Source: Skeletonema tropicum
Lineage: Eukaryota; Bacillariophyta; Thalassiosirophyceae; Thalassiosirales; Thalassiosiraceae
Assembly: GCA_037178625.1 (NCBI GenBank)
Contig: CM074131.1
Coordinates: forward strand, 3,968,001-4,032,000
Length of the DNA: 64,000 nt
Reading direction: 5' to 3'
The notes beneath the pieces were generated by a model that ran no database searches, was not told the DNA's origin, and saw only the letters and a program-made list of their open reading frames with translations. The position numbers and the translations under genes were made by a program. Below are positions 1 to 10,185 of this stretch, piece by piece. How positions within the stretch are numbered: the first letter of the stretch is position 1; each line of letters begins with the position of its first letter.

Positions 1-151
1 GGCAGCAGTCATACAACAAAAGGAGAAAGCCGAGAGGGATCGTAAACGCAGAGAGGAGGAGCAGCTGCAACAACAGCAGAGCAGCAGTAAACGTTCTCGT
101 CGTAACAGTAACAGCACTGGAAGACCTGCTAAACCCAGTGTATTCCGCTAG
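1..151 (+). CDS. C-terminal end of a Lys/Glu/Gln-rich protein (5' truncated)
   Basis: Reading frame 2 is open from the window edge to a TAG at 149-151 and encodes about 49 residues. The peptide starts with a charged, probably helical stretch (QQKEKAERDRKRREEEQ), continues with poly-Gln and poly-Ser, and ends in a basic Ser/Asn/Arg tail finishing SVFR. No domain can be named from this fragment. The charged helix and basic tail would suit a nuclear or RNA-associated protein, but that is a guess. The rest of the gene lies to the left of the window. It is an open frame without a start codon, so the call rests on composition and a clean stop only. Confidence 0.5.
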   Translation, partial: AAVIQQKEKAERDRKRREEEQLQQQQSSSKRSRRNSNSTGRPAKPSVFR

Positions 152-2142
152 TATACAGTCATAATTATGAGGAGACAATTCATTCGATACCTAAATTAAT
201 CAAGATATTCATTGTTGCATTTGCCTGTGTGTTTGCGTCCTGTTTTGGGCGGACAATGCCGTCGTAGTAGTCTCAAAGATCGAATCTCGCATTTTTTCAT
301 TTTATCGTAGGTCGACAAAAAAATTGAAAATGATGTTGCTTGGGCTAGAATTGGCCGATTGCTACGATTCAAAGTGCTCACACTTCCTAGTATAACCTAT
401 TAGAGGTGTCGGGAGCATTGGTTACGCCCTACGGGGCTCGTTCTTGATGAAGCACAAACCTCCCGGTCCCTCACGGGGATGTTCGTGATTTTCGCGCCAA
501 AATTCTCCTCATGGATATAGGTAGAAGAAAAGATTGTCTATTTTTCGCATCTGGGGTGTAATATGTGTCTTCCTGTCGACCTATGCAACAATTCATGCAA
601 TAATAACAATATATAAAACAATGTTCATATATAAAAATCTTTATTTGAATGACTGCATTATCATAGTAGACGCAATCTTCACTCTAGCACTTGTCTTGTC
701 TGCTAGATAAAATGTAGCTTACAATATGGTACAGGCTGCAACGGATACTAATAAGCACTGTGGCTTTTGTCTTATGTTATCACACGGACACTAGCTGATA
801 TTAACCTTATGGGCTGAGACTACAATATTATGTATGTTTGCATAGGTCATTACTCATTACCATCCAATTGTTGTTTTATGTACGTGAATCTGTTCATAAA
901 GATGGAAATATTACACCCTCAAGACATGGCCTAACAGTGATTCCGAGGCAGATACTGTGGCGTTTTTACCACCCATATCAGTAACCTACATTAATATTAT
1001 ACAGAGAGCACTACGAGGACCTTTTGAATCGAATATTGCGTTTCCTCGTCGACGTTATTGCCGCTTACAGCAAAATAGATCAAAAATTGATGCCTTAGAT
1101 ATAGCCGCCGATACGTCTGTAGGCTCTCAATTTCACGACCTGCCGAGTACATCAGCGTTTTCTATGTCAAAAAGTAATCTAGATCATAGCTTCACGATGC
1201 GTTAGAGTCCTAATTCATTGTGCTATGGCTTGGCGGCGCAGCATGATGGATGTGATGGGTTTCCGATTTGTGAGTTGTGATGAAAAAAATGAGCGCGTGC
1301 AGAAATTTGCACTTCACAAGTCAGTCCATGCATTCCCAAAGGTCAACGTGCGACGTCATCTTGTGTGAGAGGATCAATCACGGGTTCTTACCTTGGTTGC
1401 TACTTGACACGTGTGAACACGAAGAATGACTGTCGTAACGGTATTGGGATACCGGAAGAAAGTCATTCCCTGTGACATGATCAGAGATGTGACTGATCTT
1501 GATACTTCAAAAGATACTTAGGTAATTAGGTATAATCGAGTTCGAGTTCGAGTTGGGCGAAACCCCCCCAAGTCCAAGTTCATCAGGTTATCGTTGGTTG
1601 CTGCGATGCCGATGCCGATGCTCTGCGGTTCATGACGCTGAGAGTTGTTTTAGTTCACTAAGGTTATTGGATATTGCTTACTTCTATACCTGTCCCGCTT
1701 CTACTTGACTTGATCAGAGATGGCCAACACACCAGTGGAATGTCGCTTGTACTTATACACTCTGACTCATGAGCCAGAGCAGAAGATGTCATGTGGTCCA
1801 CTCTTGACTGCATGGTGGTATCTGTATCTGTTATTGTTATGTTTTCTGATTCGCATTCGAATGAGATATTAGTGTTAGTCTTAGCTAAGTTACTTTGCAG
1901 GTGCGAGCTCAAGTGTCAGTCAGTCCAGTCAGTTAACCAAAACCAAAACGAAGTCACAAAGCCAAAGCCAAAGCCAAAAGCAGAAGCAAAGCCAAGTGAA
2001 GTAGGGTTGTACACACATTTCTGTTACTGTTACAATTAGAAAATCATTTCTCATTTTCTCTTCTAACTGAGTACCTTCTAAAGTCATCACATCACATCCC
2101 ACCATCCTCGTCCTCATTCTTGTCCCTCTCCTAAAACTAAAA
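152..2142. other. intergenic, no gene recognised
   Basis: About 2 kb without a convincing reading frame. Several 60-90 residue frames occur but lack domain-like composition. It is AT-rich at 600-950 and holds short direct repeats at 1540-1556 (GAGTTC units) and 1958-1995 (CAAAGC units), the latter just downstream of the minus-strand LRR gene. Confidence 0.5.
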
Positions 2143-4702
2143 CTACAAGGACGATGTGCAACATCCAACCGGGGATGCATTACAAACATTGGAATCAGCC
2201 TGCAACGTATCAAGGTTGTTCAGGTTGCACACTCCAGTAGGGATACTTCCAGTAATATCATCGTTACCATATATATAGAGACCCTCTTTAAATGTGAAAG
2301 CAAATTAAAGCAATCAAGATCAAGGCGAAGCCAAAGCAAAATGAAGATGAGAGTGGATGAAAAAATCAGAAGGCAATTCAAATTAACAAGTACAAATACT
2401 ATACAAACGGGAATGGAACAGGAAGTAGCAGTAGCACTCGAGCTCAAGAAAACAATTTTCCAGAAAGAGAAAGGAACACACTTACCAAGGTTTGTGAGTC
2501 CACTTAGTTCAGATGGGATACTACCAGAAAGATCGTTATTCGACAACATAAGTTGCTCTGGAAAACATTAAGAAAGTGGTGACAGAATATGCAGTGGCAA
2601 TCAAGGTCAAGGTCAAGCAAGCCAAGGTCAAGTTGGAGAAATGAGATTGGATGTGAACAATGTGAGCAAGAACAAGCAATTCAAATTCAACAGGTACAAG
2701 CAGGAAGTAGCACTAGTACTACAGTAAGCATTCAATTTAAATGTGTCAAAAGGAACACTCACTGAGGTTTGTCAATCCACCTAGTTCACTTGGAATACTT
2801 CCAGACAGATCGGTAAAAATCACATTAAAGACCTCTGTATACCAAGGAAAGAAGTTGACAGCAAAGTGCAGCAATCAAATATCAAGATCAAGGCACAAGG
2901 CAAGGCAAGATGAGATTGAATTTGAGAACGAGATTAAGAACAAGGCATTTCGAATGCAACAAGCACAAGCACGTATTCTATCTGCAAAAAAAGGAACACT
3001 TACCAAGGCTTGTGAGTCCACCAAGTTCGCTTGGAATACTTCCACCAAGATCATTATAAACCAAATCGAGTTTCACTTTGCGTCATTAGCATTGGGAAAG
3101 GGTGACAATGACAGGAAAGTACAGCAATCAAGAGATATAGGTGAAGCAAGATGAAGATGAGTTTGCTTGGATACGATAAGAAAGTACAAGTACAAGAACA
3201 AGAACAAGAACAAGACATTTTAATGTTAACAAGAACAGTGACAAGCAAACTCCAGTCAACACATGACAATGACACTCACCTACAGCCCCTGTATTTGTAT
3301 CACAATCCAAAACTCCATACCAATCGCATTCGTTTGAGCCTCCCAACCAACCACTGTTCCATCTCCAACTATCACCTTCAGTAGCACAGTAAAACACTGC
3401 CAATATGTATCTCTGAATGATTTGGTCATCATCAATACCAGGCTCAAGATCCGGCACGATAGGATCTTCAGAAGTGAGCCACTTAAACGCTTTTCCTTGA
3501 CAAGAGCTTTCATCGTCATTATTGAATCCAACGAGATTCTTGATTTTTGTTTCTCTGTCTCTGGTGATAGATGGAACAAACGAAGGGACGCCACTTGGTT
3601 CCGCAGACTTGCTTGGAATCATCGATGGGAAGCTGCTTGGTTCAGAGGACGTGCTTGGAACCATCGAAGGAACGCCACTTGGCTCCGCGGACTTGCTTGG
3701 AATCAACGAAGGGACTCCACTTGGCTCCGCGGACTTGCTTGGAACCATCGAAGGGACGCCGCTTGGCTCCACACTCTTGGTTGGAATCAACGAAGGGACG
3801 CCGCTTGGCTCCGCAGACTTGCTTGGAATCAACGAAGGGACTCCACTTGGCTCCGTGGACTTGCTTGGAACCATCGAAGGAAAGCCACTTGGCTCCGTGG
3901 ACTTGCTTGGAATCAACGACGGGACACTGCTCGGCTCCAATGACTCGGTAGGATTGCCAGATGGCCGGAAAGATGGAATGCTTGAAGTTGAAGGTTCTTC
4001 AGAAGGCTGCTGCGAGATGGAAGGATTCATCGAGGGCATGGCCGAAGGGAGGAAGGAAGGTTCTGATGATGGCACCTTGGATGACTTTGACTTTGGCTCT
4101 TTTGAAACTGAAGCTTTTGACTTCGGCACTTTTGAAGATTTTCCCTTGCCCTGACCTGTATCTGTATTCATATTCGCAATAAATTTGTTCATCTCCATCT
4201 TCTGTTTTTGATTTTGATTCTTACCCCCCCAGATACCATATATATAACAGAAATTTTAAAGTACGTCTGGTGGGCCCTCAAGAGGTGACATTATCTACGC
4301 TAAGTGATAACGAACATGTGCTGCAGTAGCTATTATTTCCCAGATACCAATTCCAGTGCCTGCGACAAGCATTGTCAAAGCTATGGTAGCGCATGCATAC
4401 TTCGACTTTGAATTCCACTTCCAGTGCCCATGCCCATGGCGGAGACGGAGAAGTGAAATTCCAGCGGTTGCACTTGCATTCGATGAATCATTACCACTTT
4501 GACTTTGACAGTCTGCCTCGAGATCTACATCTACATCTACATCTACACCTACACTCACACTAGAAAGCTCAGGCTTGGAGTTGATGTCTTGGTCTTGGTC
4601 AATACGATTGCGATTGTCATGAGCAATAATCTCAACTCCTTCATCCAGCATGGCATGGGAGGGATGATCACTTGCATTACTCGTATTCATATTCATATTC
4701 AT
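2143..4702 (-). CDS. LRR surface protein with N-terminal membrane anchor and Pro-Ser repeats (multi-exon)
   Basis: Read right to left, the gene starts at an MNMNMN cluster (4702). It encodes an acidic 100-residue head, then a hydrophobic segment (CATIALTMLVAGTGIGIW, about 4400-4310) that is probably a signal-anchor. The next exon, from about 4198 to 3280, has a Lys/Ser linker, about eight 14-residue PSxxPS-type repeats (EPSGVPSLIPSKS) and an LRR cap (DSWRWNSGWLGG, then CDWYGVLDC). It ends at a GTGAGT donor. Later exons each hold one LRR (NDLSGSIPSEL type, near 3050, 2800, 2530), and the last ends GVCNLNNLD...GCCTSSL with TAG at 2143. Such proteins are common in diatoms and are thought to be cell-surface or wall proteins. 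The first intron (about 4300-4200) and the joining of the first exon to the rest are inferred, and exact splice sites are not all resolved. Confidence 0.7.
3560..3945. repeat. 42-nt coding tandem repeat (Pro-Ser repeats)
   Basis: About eight to nine imperfect copies of a 42-nt unit lie inside the LRR gene and encode 14-residue units of the EPSGVPSLIPSKS type on the minus strand. Copies differ by a few bases, mostly keeping Pro and Ser, which is consistent with expansion under selection for the Pro-Ser pattern. The plus strand is also open across the array, but this is a by-product of the repeat. Confidence 0.85.
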
Positions 4703-6502
4703 ATTTGACTTGATAGATTTCGATGACCGATGAAGAAGATAATTGCAGGGATGTGCAGAGGAGATGAAATGAAATGTAAGAATGAGAATGACAAAAGAGA
4801 AGTAAAAGTTAATATAGCACATAATGCAATGATATGATACGATATTCTTGTGTTTTGAGCAGACTGCGTTCTCTCTCTGTTGTTGTTGTCTTTTATGCTC
4901 ATGACATTGCTTCGTGCCGGTGGAGCACGATGAAAGATGATTACATTACAAAAACTGACCGCCAACAAAAATGACAAAGGGAAAATATGCTCTCCTTGTC
5001 CTTGTATGTAGCGTGTAGAGATATAGCGTTTTACACACAATGGCTTCATTGCAGTCGAGATACGAACACGGAGCACGAGAACGAGACACTTACCGATCCT
5101 CTGCCTTTGAATGATGATATTGTGCTCTATACTATTGGATGATGCCCGTGAAGATGGTAATAATAATAAAGGTAAAGGAAAGAGAGAGAAAGAGCATATT
5201 CATGAGCATAACAGATAACAGCAAAGAGAAATATGTATGAAATGAATGTAAACGATAGCGAGATGAGAAACTGAAAAAAGCAATATTGAAGACAAAGATC
5301 CCTCACCACACCGCCAACTGTATCTGTATCTGCACCGAGTTATATTAAGTATACACGTATATATATCGCCTCTAGCTCTACCTCTAGCGCTATTATATAT
5401 CGATGTATCGGATTGGCCACTTGATCTTGATTGGCAGTAAGGCACAAAAAGCGAGTTGACCGAGTTCCGAGTTGATTTATTCGATAGTTGTTGTGTAGAT
5501 GTAGAGGCACGCAGAGAGGTAGCATGAAGCAAAGTCGGAGTCGGAGGTGAGCACAAGGAAAAGAAAGGAGGACGAGGAGCTAGCGTTAGACGTTGTGTCA
5601 CAGTGGAAAGTGGACGACTCTCTCTTGCTCTTGGCCTTGGCTCTTGCTCTTGGCTGGCACGAGAGGAACACACAGTGCAAAGATAGACAAAGACAACTCA
5701 CCTAGAGATATGAGGGGTGTCGGCAGTGTATGTCCTGTTCTCTTTTTTCTGGAGCTGAGCTGAAAAGGCAGCAAAAGAATCATGCAAACTGAACGCTAAG
5801 CGCCAAGCCTATGCTCAGCGCTCAGATTATGTCTCTGTCCAGCAACGAAGAAAAGGATGTCATTTGAATGTCTCCAAGTTTCATTTCAAAATTCTTTTGT
5901 GCGAAATTGTTGCTCTTTGCCCGCGCTTGGATGAAAGTGGAGAGTCATAAAAGTTCATCGTTGTCGTGCCGGCCGGTATCAAAACATATCCACATACCGG
6001 ACCTATCCATTTTATGAGTAGCTTGAACTTGGTGTAAATACTCCTACATAGTAAGTTTGTTGCTGTGACTTTGTGATTGATGAAGCGACACTTTTCAAGA
6101 AATGCGTGAGCGTGAAAAGGTTATCCCGAAAGTGACCTTTCAGTTCAGAACAGACAAGGAAGTGGCGTCTTCGTCTTCTCTTTTCAACGAGATGGAAATA
6201 CTTACTGCAGGAAAAAGATTTATGTGCTGGAAGTGCAAGACAATGACTTTACTTCCTCTATTTCAATCTTCAGTCGTCAGTGAATTCATACTTATGCACG
6301 TATTCTCATTCTCATTAGGATCATGTTCATGTCAGATATTAATATTACGACAACGACTAACGCTAACGAAATCAATGCAAATTTTCACCAGACCATTCAT
6401 TTGCATTTGCGCTTCATACATTTGAGCAAGAAGAAGTCTCTGGAGAGCACTCATTTGTGTCGTGGTCGAGTATCAGCACCTTACCGACCATTTCTTGCTG
6501 CT
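4703..6502. other. intergenic, no gene recognised
   Basis: About 1.8 kb upstream of the LRR gene. Minus-strand frames between 4823 and 5783 are rich in Ser, Cys, Phe and Tyr and look like chance frames in AT- and GA-rich DNA. No domain, RNA gene or mobile element was seen. Confidence 0.4.
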
Positions 6503-7524
6503 TCATTCAAAACCGCCTTGCGATTGACGATCCTCTTCCAGAGTGAAGCCAGCAAACTGACGTCCCAACGAGGGAGCCAGGTCCAGCACATACATATCGA
6601 GAACTGCCCCTCCAGTCGCATCGTTAAATCCTCCGTGAACAAGAATATATATCCTTCAGTTTCGAAGATGGAAGCAACCCCAGTGAACCTCGGAACCGAT
6701 AGAGGCCCTTCTACATTTGGTCGGAGAAATGTATCCTTTGCCAGATCATATCCAAGCATCCCGTTTGTGCTTGGACGTCCATCACCAAACACGAGCTAGG
6801 GTTGGATCTGTATAAATATATGTCTATATGTTGTAAAAGTTATGAATCACTCTGCTTCTAACTGGTAAAATCCATTCCTTCATCTGTTATCTGCTGCTTT
6901 ATCCTCACATATTGGTCTTTCCACAATAAATATCGCCTTGTCGAATAACATGCACATGTGCTTTATCATGTCCATTATTACCTCTGACGTAAGTAAGTAG
7001 GTACATATACAACATACTCATGTCCCATCATCATCCACTCAAATTGTACTAGTCACAGATATCCGATAGAAATATACGACGCCACTGTTATATTGTGAGT
7101 AGAGTCATGAGTTATCGGTGCATTACTCGGACATTTGATAGCTTGATCGTCATTACTGTTTGATGGAACTGCAGCTGAGTGTTGGATGGAACTTTTTGGT
7201 GTGGGAATGGGTGGTTGCGCCGCCGAGTGCATATCGAAAGAAGAGTGTTTTGCCGCTTTCGACCTGGTGGCTTGGGCTGTCCAATCATCCGCGGCTGTGG
7301 CTGACGATCTACAGAGGTTGAGGGCAGATAGATATAAGGCAATCTCTGTTAGAGGATGATGAGCGGTGTGTTACATTCTCAATCTCAATAGTAAAAGTTT
7401 TAACTTACGTCACGTTTGGAAACGACGACTCGCTCCTCGTTCTATCCAGACTGATGGCTAAAACAATAGCCGCAGAGGTGAAGATAGCATTGGCGAGGAG
7501 AGGATGGGCTTTGCAGAAGTTCAT
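6503..7524 (-). CDS. Kelch-like protein fragment with possible signal-peptide exon
   Basis: Two pieces are visible on the minus strand. A candidate first exon at 7524-7409 starts MNFCKAHPLL, contains a hydrophobic stretch (ANAIFTSAAIVLAIS) resembling a signal peptide, and ends at a GTAAGT donor. A second piece at about 6797-6503 reads FGDGRPSTNGMLGYDLA, then VPRFTGVASIFETEGY, then ILVHGGFNDATGG and LDMYVLDLAPSL, and stops at 6503. The Gly-Gly followed by a hydrophobic YVLDL strand is typical of a Kelch blade. The frame changes by 2 nt (or 1 nt) within the AT run near 6645-6652, so the gene is frame-disrupted here. Only about one blade is present, far short of a full propeller, and the DNA between the pieces gave no further blade. 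Linking the two pieces is inference. Confidence 0.4.
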
Positions 7525-7916
7525 GGTGTGAAAAGTTTAGGTATGTCGATGGAGAGAGCCTTTGCTTGTGGCGTGTCTGCGTTGTGTGTTGGTGTATTGG
7601 AGCGTTGATCTGCCGGCCAGGTAGGAAGATGCAGTCTCGGATGTCGACGAAAAATGCAAAATCAAAAAGTTCATTCTTTTTACATTTCTTTACGTAGGAA
7701 TCGTCCAAAATGCCATTTGGTGTAAAAGACTTCTTATTCTTTCTGAAGGTACACTAAAAAGTCTGTTTCTCATGCTACAAGAATTTTCTTCTCTCTCTCG
7801 CTGATAAGATTTGCATAGATAGATAGGTTCTTTACCATAAATACCGTACTCCTAAATTGATTTAAGGAGACAAGAAAGTCATTGTGGGTCTCCGCTGACC
7901 ATTGCATAGAATATCC
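7525..7916. other. short intergenic stretch
   Basis: Nothing was recognised between the candidate signal-peptide exon and the CTAG-flanked repeat that starts at 7917. Confidence 0.4.
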
Positions 7917-8202
7917 CTAGCTACAGGGGTCAAAAAACGTGAATTACAGAAAAAGTGTCTAACGATATTGAGCGAACAGCTAGCATTTTCTGATGTGACA
8001 GTGAAAAAGTCATGTTCCCGCCCGAATTTGGTAGGAGTAGCTACTGTAGGAATTGTACTACGTGTACGTAGAAAAACTTTGCAGGGCTTATTGTCTCTCC
8101 TCCACAAAATGCGGGAAGCATTTTTTGGGTGTGTACCAATTCCTACAATTTTGTGTACGTATCGAAGAGGTGTTAGACACCTTTTTTGACCCCTGTAGCT
8201 AG
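7917..8202. mobile_element. MITE A: 278 bp with 17-bp inverted ends, flanked by CTAG
   Basis: Positions 7921-7937 (CTACAGGGGTCAAAAAA) are the exact inverse of 8182-8198. CTAG sits directly outside each end, at 7917-7920 and 8199-8202. There is no transposase, so it is non-autonomous. Its interior (8010-8075) is strongly similar, inverted, to 43068-43150 inside another repeat. The 4-bp palindromic flank matches that of the piggyBac-like element at 15.4 kb and of the adjoining repeat B. Confidence 0.8.
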
Positions 8203-8459
8203 TGAGTTTTGAGATTGAGTATTCAATCTCATCCAGGATGAGATTGAATATTCAATCTCATCCATCGCCAGAAGCCGTTATCGCGTGTTTTTGTCGCGGT
8301 AAGAAATTGGCGGGAGGGTTGGACTGGGCCTTCCGACTCTCAGATTGCTGCGGTAGCTCTTTTATGTGCATGCACGTGAGCTACAAATACTAATTTTCAG
8401 GCAGATGAGATTGAATATTCAATCTCATCCACAAAAATAGCCCCCCAAAAACTCACTAG
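8199..8459. mobile_element. repeat B: 253 bp with short inverted ends, flanked by CTAG
   Basis: Starts TGAGTTTT at 8203 and ends AAAACTCA at 8455, with CTAG on both sides (8199-8202, shared with repeat A, and 8456-8459). It carries palindromes built on GATTGAATATTCAATC (8234-8268, 8404-8430, and a variant at 8213-8229). The outer flanks of the A+B pair are ATATCC (7911-7916) and GGATAT (8460-8465), so removing both would restore ATATCCCTAGGGATAT, a perfect palindrome. Confidence 0.65.
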
Positions 8460-8505
8460 GGATATGTAGAAGACCTCTGTTAGTTGGAAATATTATCAGA
8501 GGAAG

Positions 8506-10086
8506 ATGTGCCGCCATAGCACAGTAATCATCGTTGGACTACGGTTTCTGTTCCTCGGATGTGTGACGACTGCCAATTCATTCCTTCATCACATAAATTA
8601 TGTCAGCTGGAACAATCACCCGTGCCATCGAAATCGTTATTGCTTGATGCTTCATGAGTTGGCCAGTGATGCCTCATTAGATCCAAAGAGTGTAGGAATG
8701 AAATACGGTATGGGTGGCGTAGATTTGTATTCAAAATGGATAGCACTTGTCGATCAAGGTCATGTTACAGCCACGACGCGTATCAATGCTAGTGATGATG
8801 ATGATGATGACGTTGATGATCTTAATGTCAGATATGGTGTCAAATTGGTCAAGAAGAAGGTGGAAGAGCATCTCGTAGAGTTTGTGGAGTTGTTAAATGA
8901 AAACAGCGTTCCCGATTCTAAAATGAAGGAGCGCATTCTTTCGATCAATCAGACTTTGACTGACATGCAATCTACACTATGGACAAATGATAGCAATAGC
9001 ACAATCAGCGGGGATATCAGTAACAACAACGATGGCATGGCAATTAAATGCATATACAATGAACCATACGTCGCACAACTTCAATTAGTGCGGACGTTAC
9101 GCCCACCTCGTTCCAAGGAGATGAGTGGCACTGCTGTTGCTAGAAGTGTTTCCAACTCGGATGCTACTGCATCATGTCAACCTCCACAGTACAATCCTTC
9201 CAACTCATTTCTAGTTGGACCGTTGCGTCTATTTGGACAGGGTGACTTTCATGGCGAGGGAAAGCCAAGAGTTAGAATGGCAAAGTTATCAACGAGGCCG
9301 AACGAAGCAGACAATAGAAAGTGGGATATCTATCACAACATATCACCTGTCGACCCAAGAGGGCACTTTCTTCTATTACCTGATTTGGAAGTGGCAGAGA
9401 AGAATTGGAGGGATCAATCCCTAATTCCCGATGACTGCCTTGATATTACATATCTGGCTTCTACTATACAACCCGCAGGATCAATAATGATTACATTCAA
9501 CTCTGTTGGAGCTGGAGCAAGTCAGAATCATATTCATTGTCATGGTTGGGTATGTCCGCCTCCACCGCTTTTGCAGAAAGGTAAATGTAGTGGTTACGCT
9601 GTGGAAGATGCGGATGTCACTTCATCCTTCAAATTACAACAGGGCGTAACTGTTTCTTTACTCGACTATCCCTGCACTTGCATAAAGTTGAGCAAGACAA
9701 TTGATGGAGTAGGAGGAGCAGAAGCAGACAAACAATGGCCTTCATCCATTCTCAATGCGTTTGGAAGAGCAATCGCAACAGTCGTAGAAATAGCTCAGGA
9801 CATGGAAGCTCCACATAACGTAGCTTGGACAAACAGTCAGAACCAAGGGATTGTGACATTGAACTCGTACGTATTTTTTCGTTCAAAAGCGGAGACTAAC
9901 ATACCTAACACAAATGATGTGTTTCGTCTAGGTGCTAGTGAGATGTTGGGTATATTTCATTGTACCGGCTCAATTGATCAGATGGAAAGCCTCTCTGGTG
10001 AAATGGAAAGCATTTTAGGTGCAGTATCAAAAGAACCGAGGGACATTATTTGGAACAGAGTCGAAACTGAATTGACTAAGCTTTGA
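8506..10086 (+). CDS. HIT-superfamily nucleotide phosphorylase/transferase-like protein
   Basis: A single 526-residue exon. Residues 1-25 are hydrophobic (VIIVGLRFLFLGCVTT) and followed by ANSFLHH, like a diatom secretory or plastid presequence with a Phe after cleavage. The catalytic half (about 255-365) reads KWDIYHNISPVDPRGHFLLL, then FNSVGAGASQNHIHCHGW. The His-x-His-x-His triad after GAGAS is the hallmark of the HIT superfamily, and the surrounding pattern is closest to GDP-sugar phosphorylases (VTC2/GDPGP type) or Ap4A phosphorylases, which form a covalent nucleotidyl-His intermediate. The substrate cannot be decided from sequence. An acidic Asp-run insertion at about residues 95-105 and a Ser/Asn-rich stretch at 160-180 are low complexity. 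It converges with the minus-strand gene that ends 100 bp downstream. Confidence 0.75.
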   Translation: MCRHSTVIIVGLRFLFLGCVTTANSFLHHINYVSWNNHPCHRNRYCLMLHELASDASLDPKSVGMKYGMGGVDLYSKWIALVDQGHVTATTRINASDDDDDDVDDLNVRYGVKLVKKKVEEHLVEFVELLNENSVPDSKMKERILSINQTLTDMQSTLWTNDSNSTISGDISNNNDGMAIKCIYNEPYVAQLQLVRTLRPPRSKEMSGTAVARSVSNSDATASCQPPQYNPSNSFLVGPLRLFGQGDFHGEGKPRVRMAKLSTRPNEADNRKWDIYHNISPVDPRGHFLLLPDLEVAEKNWRDQSLIPDDCLDITYLASTIQPAGSIMITFNSVGAGASQNHIHCHGWVCPPPPLLQKGKCSGYAVEDADVTSSFKLQQGVTVSLLDYPCTCIKLSKTIDGVGGAEADKQWPSSILNAFGRAIATVVEIAQDMEAPHNVAWTNSQNQGIVTLNSYVFFRSKAETNIPNTNDVFRLGASEMLGIFHCTGSIDQMESLSGEMESILGAVSKEPRDIIWNRVETELTKL

Positions 10087-10185
10087 TTTCAACATTAAGA
10101 TAGTATGATAATTTACATTACAATTCGTATTGAATCATGTACATATAATACATAATTTACATTTTCGATTTATGTACGTCTCAAT

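Noticed and set aside
3422..4154. Long plus-strand frames over the Pro-Ser repeats
   Set aside because: The 42-nt repeat length keeps several frames open; only the minus-strand frame has the PSxxPS and LRR signature.
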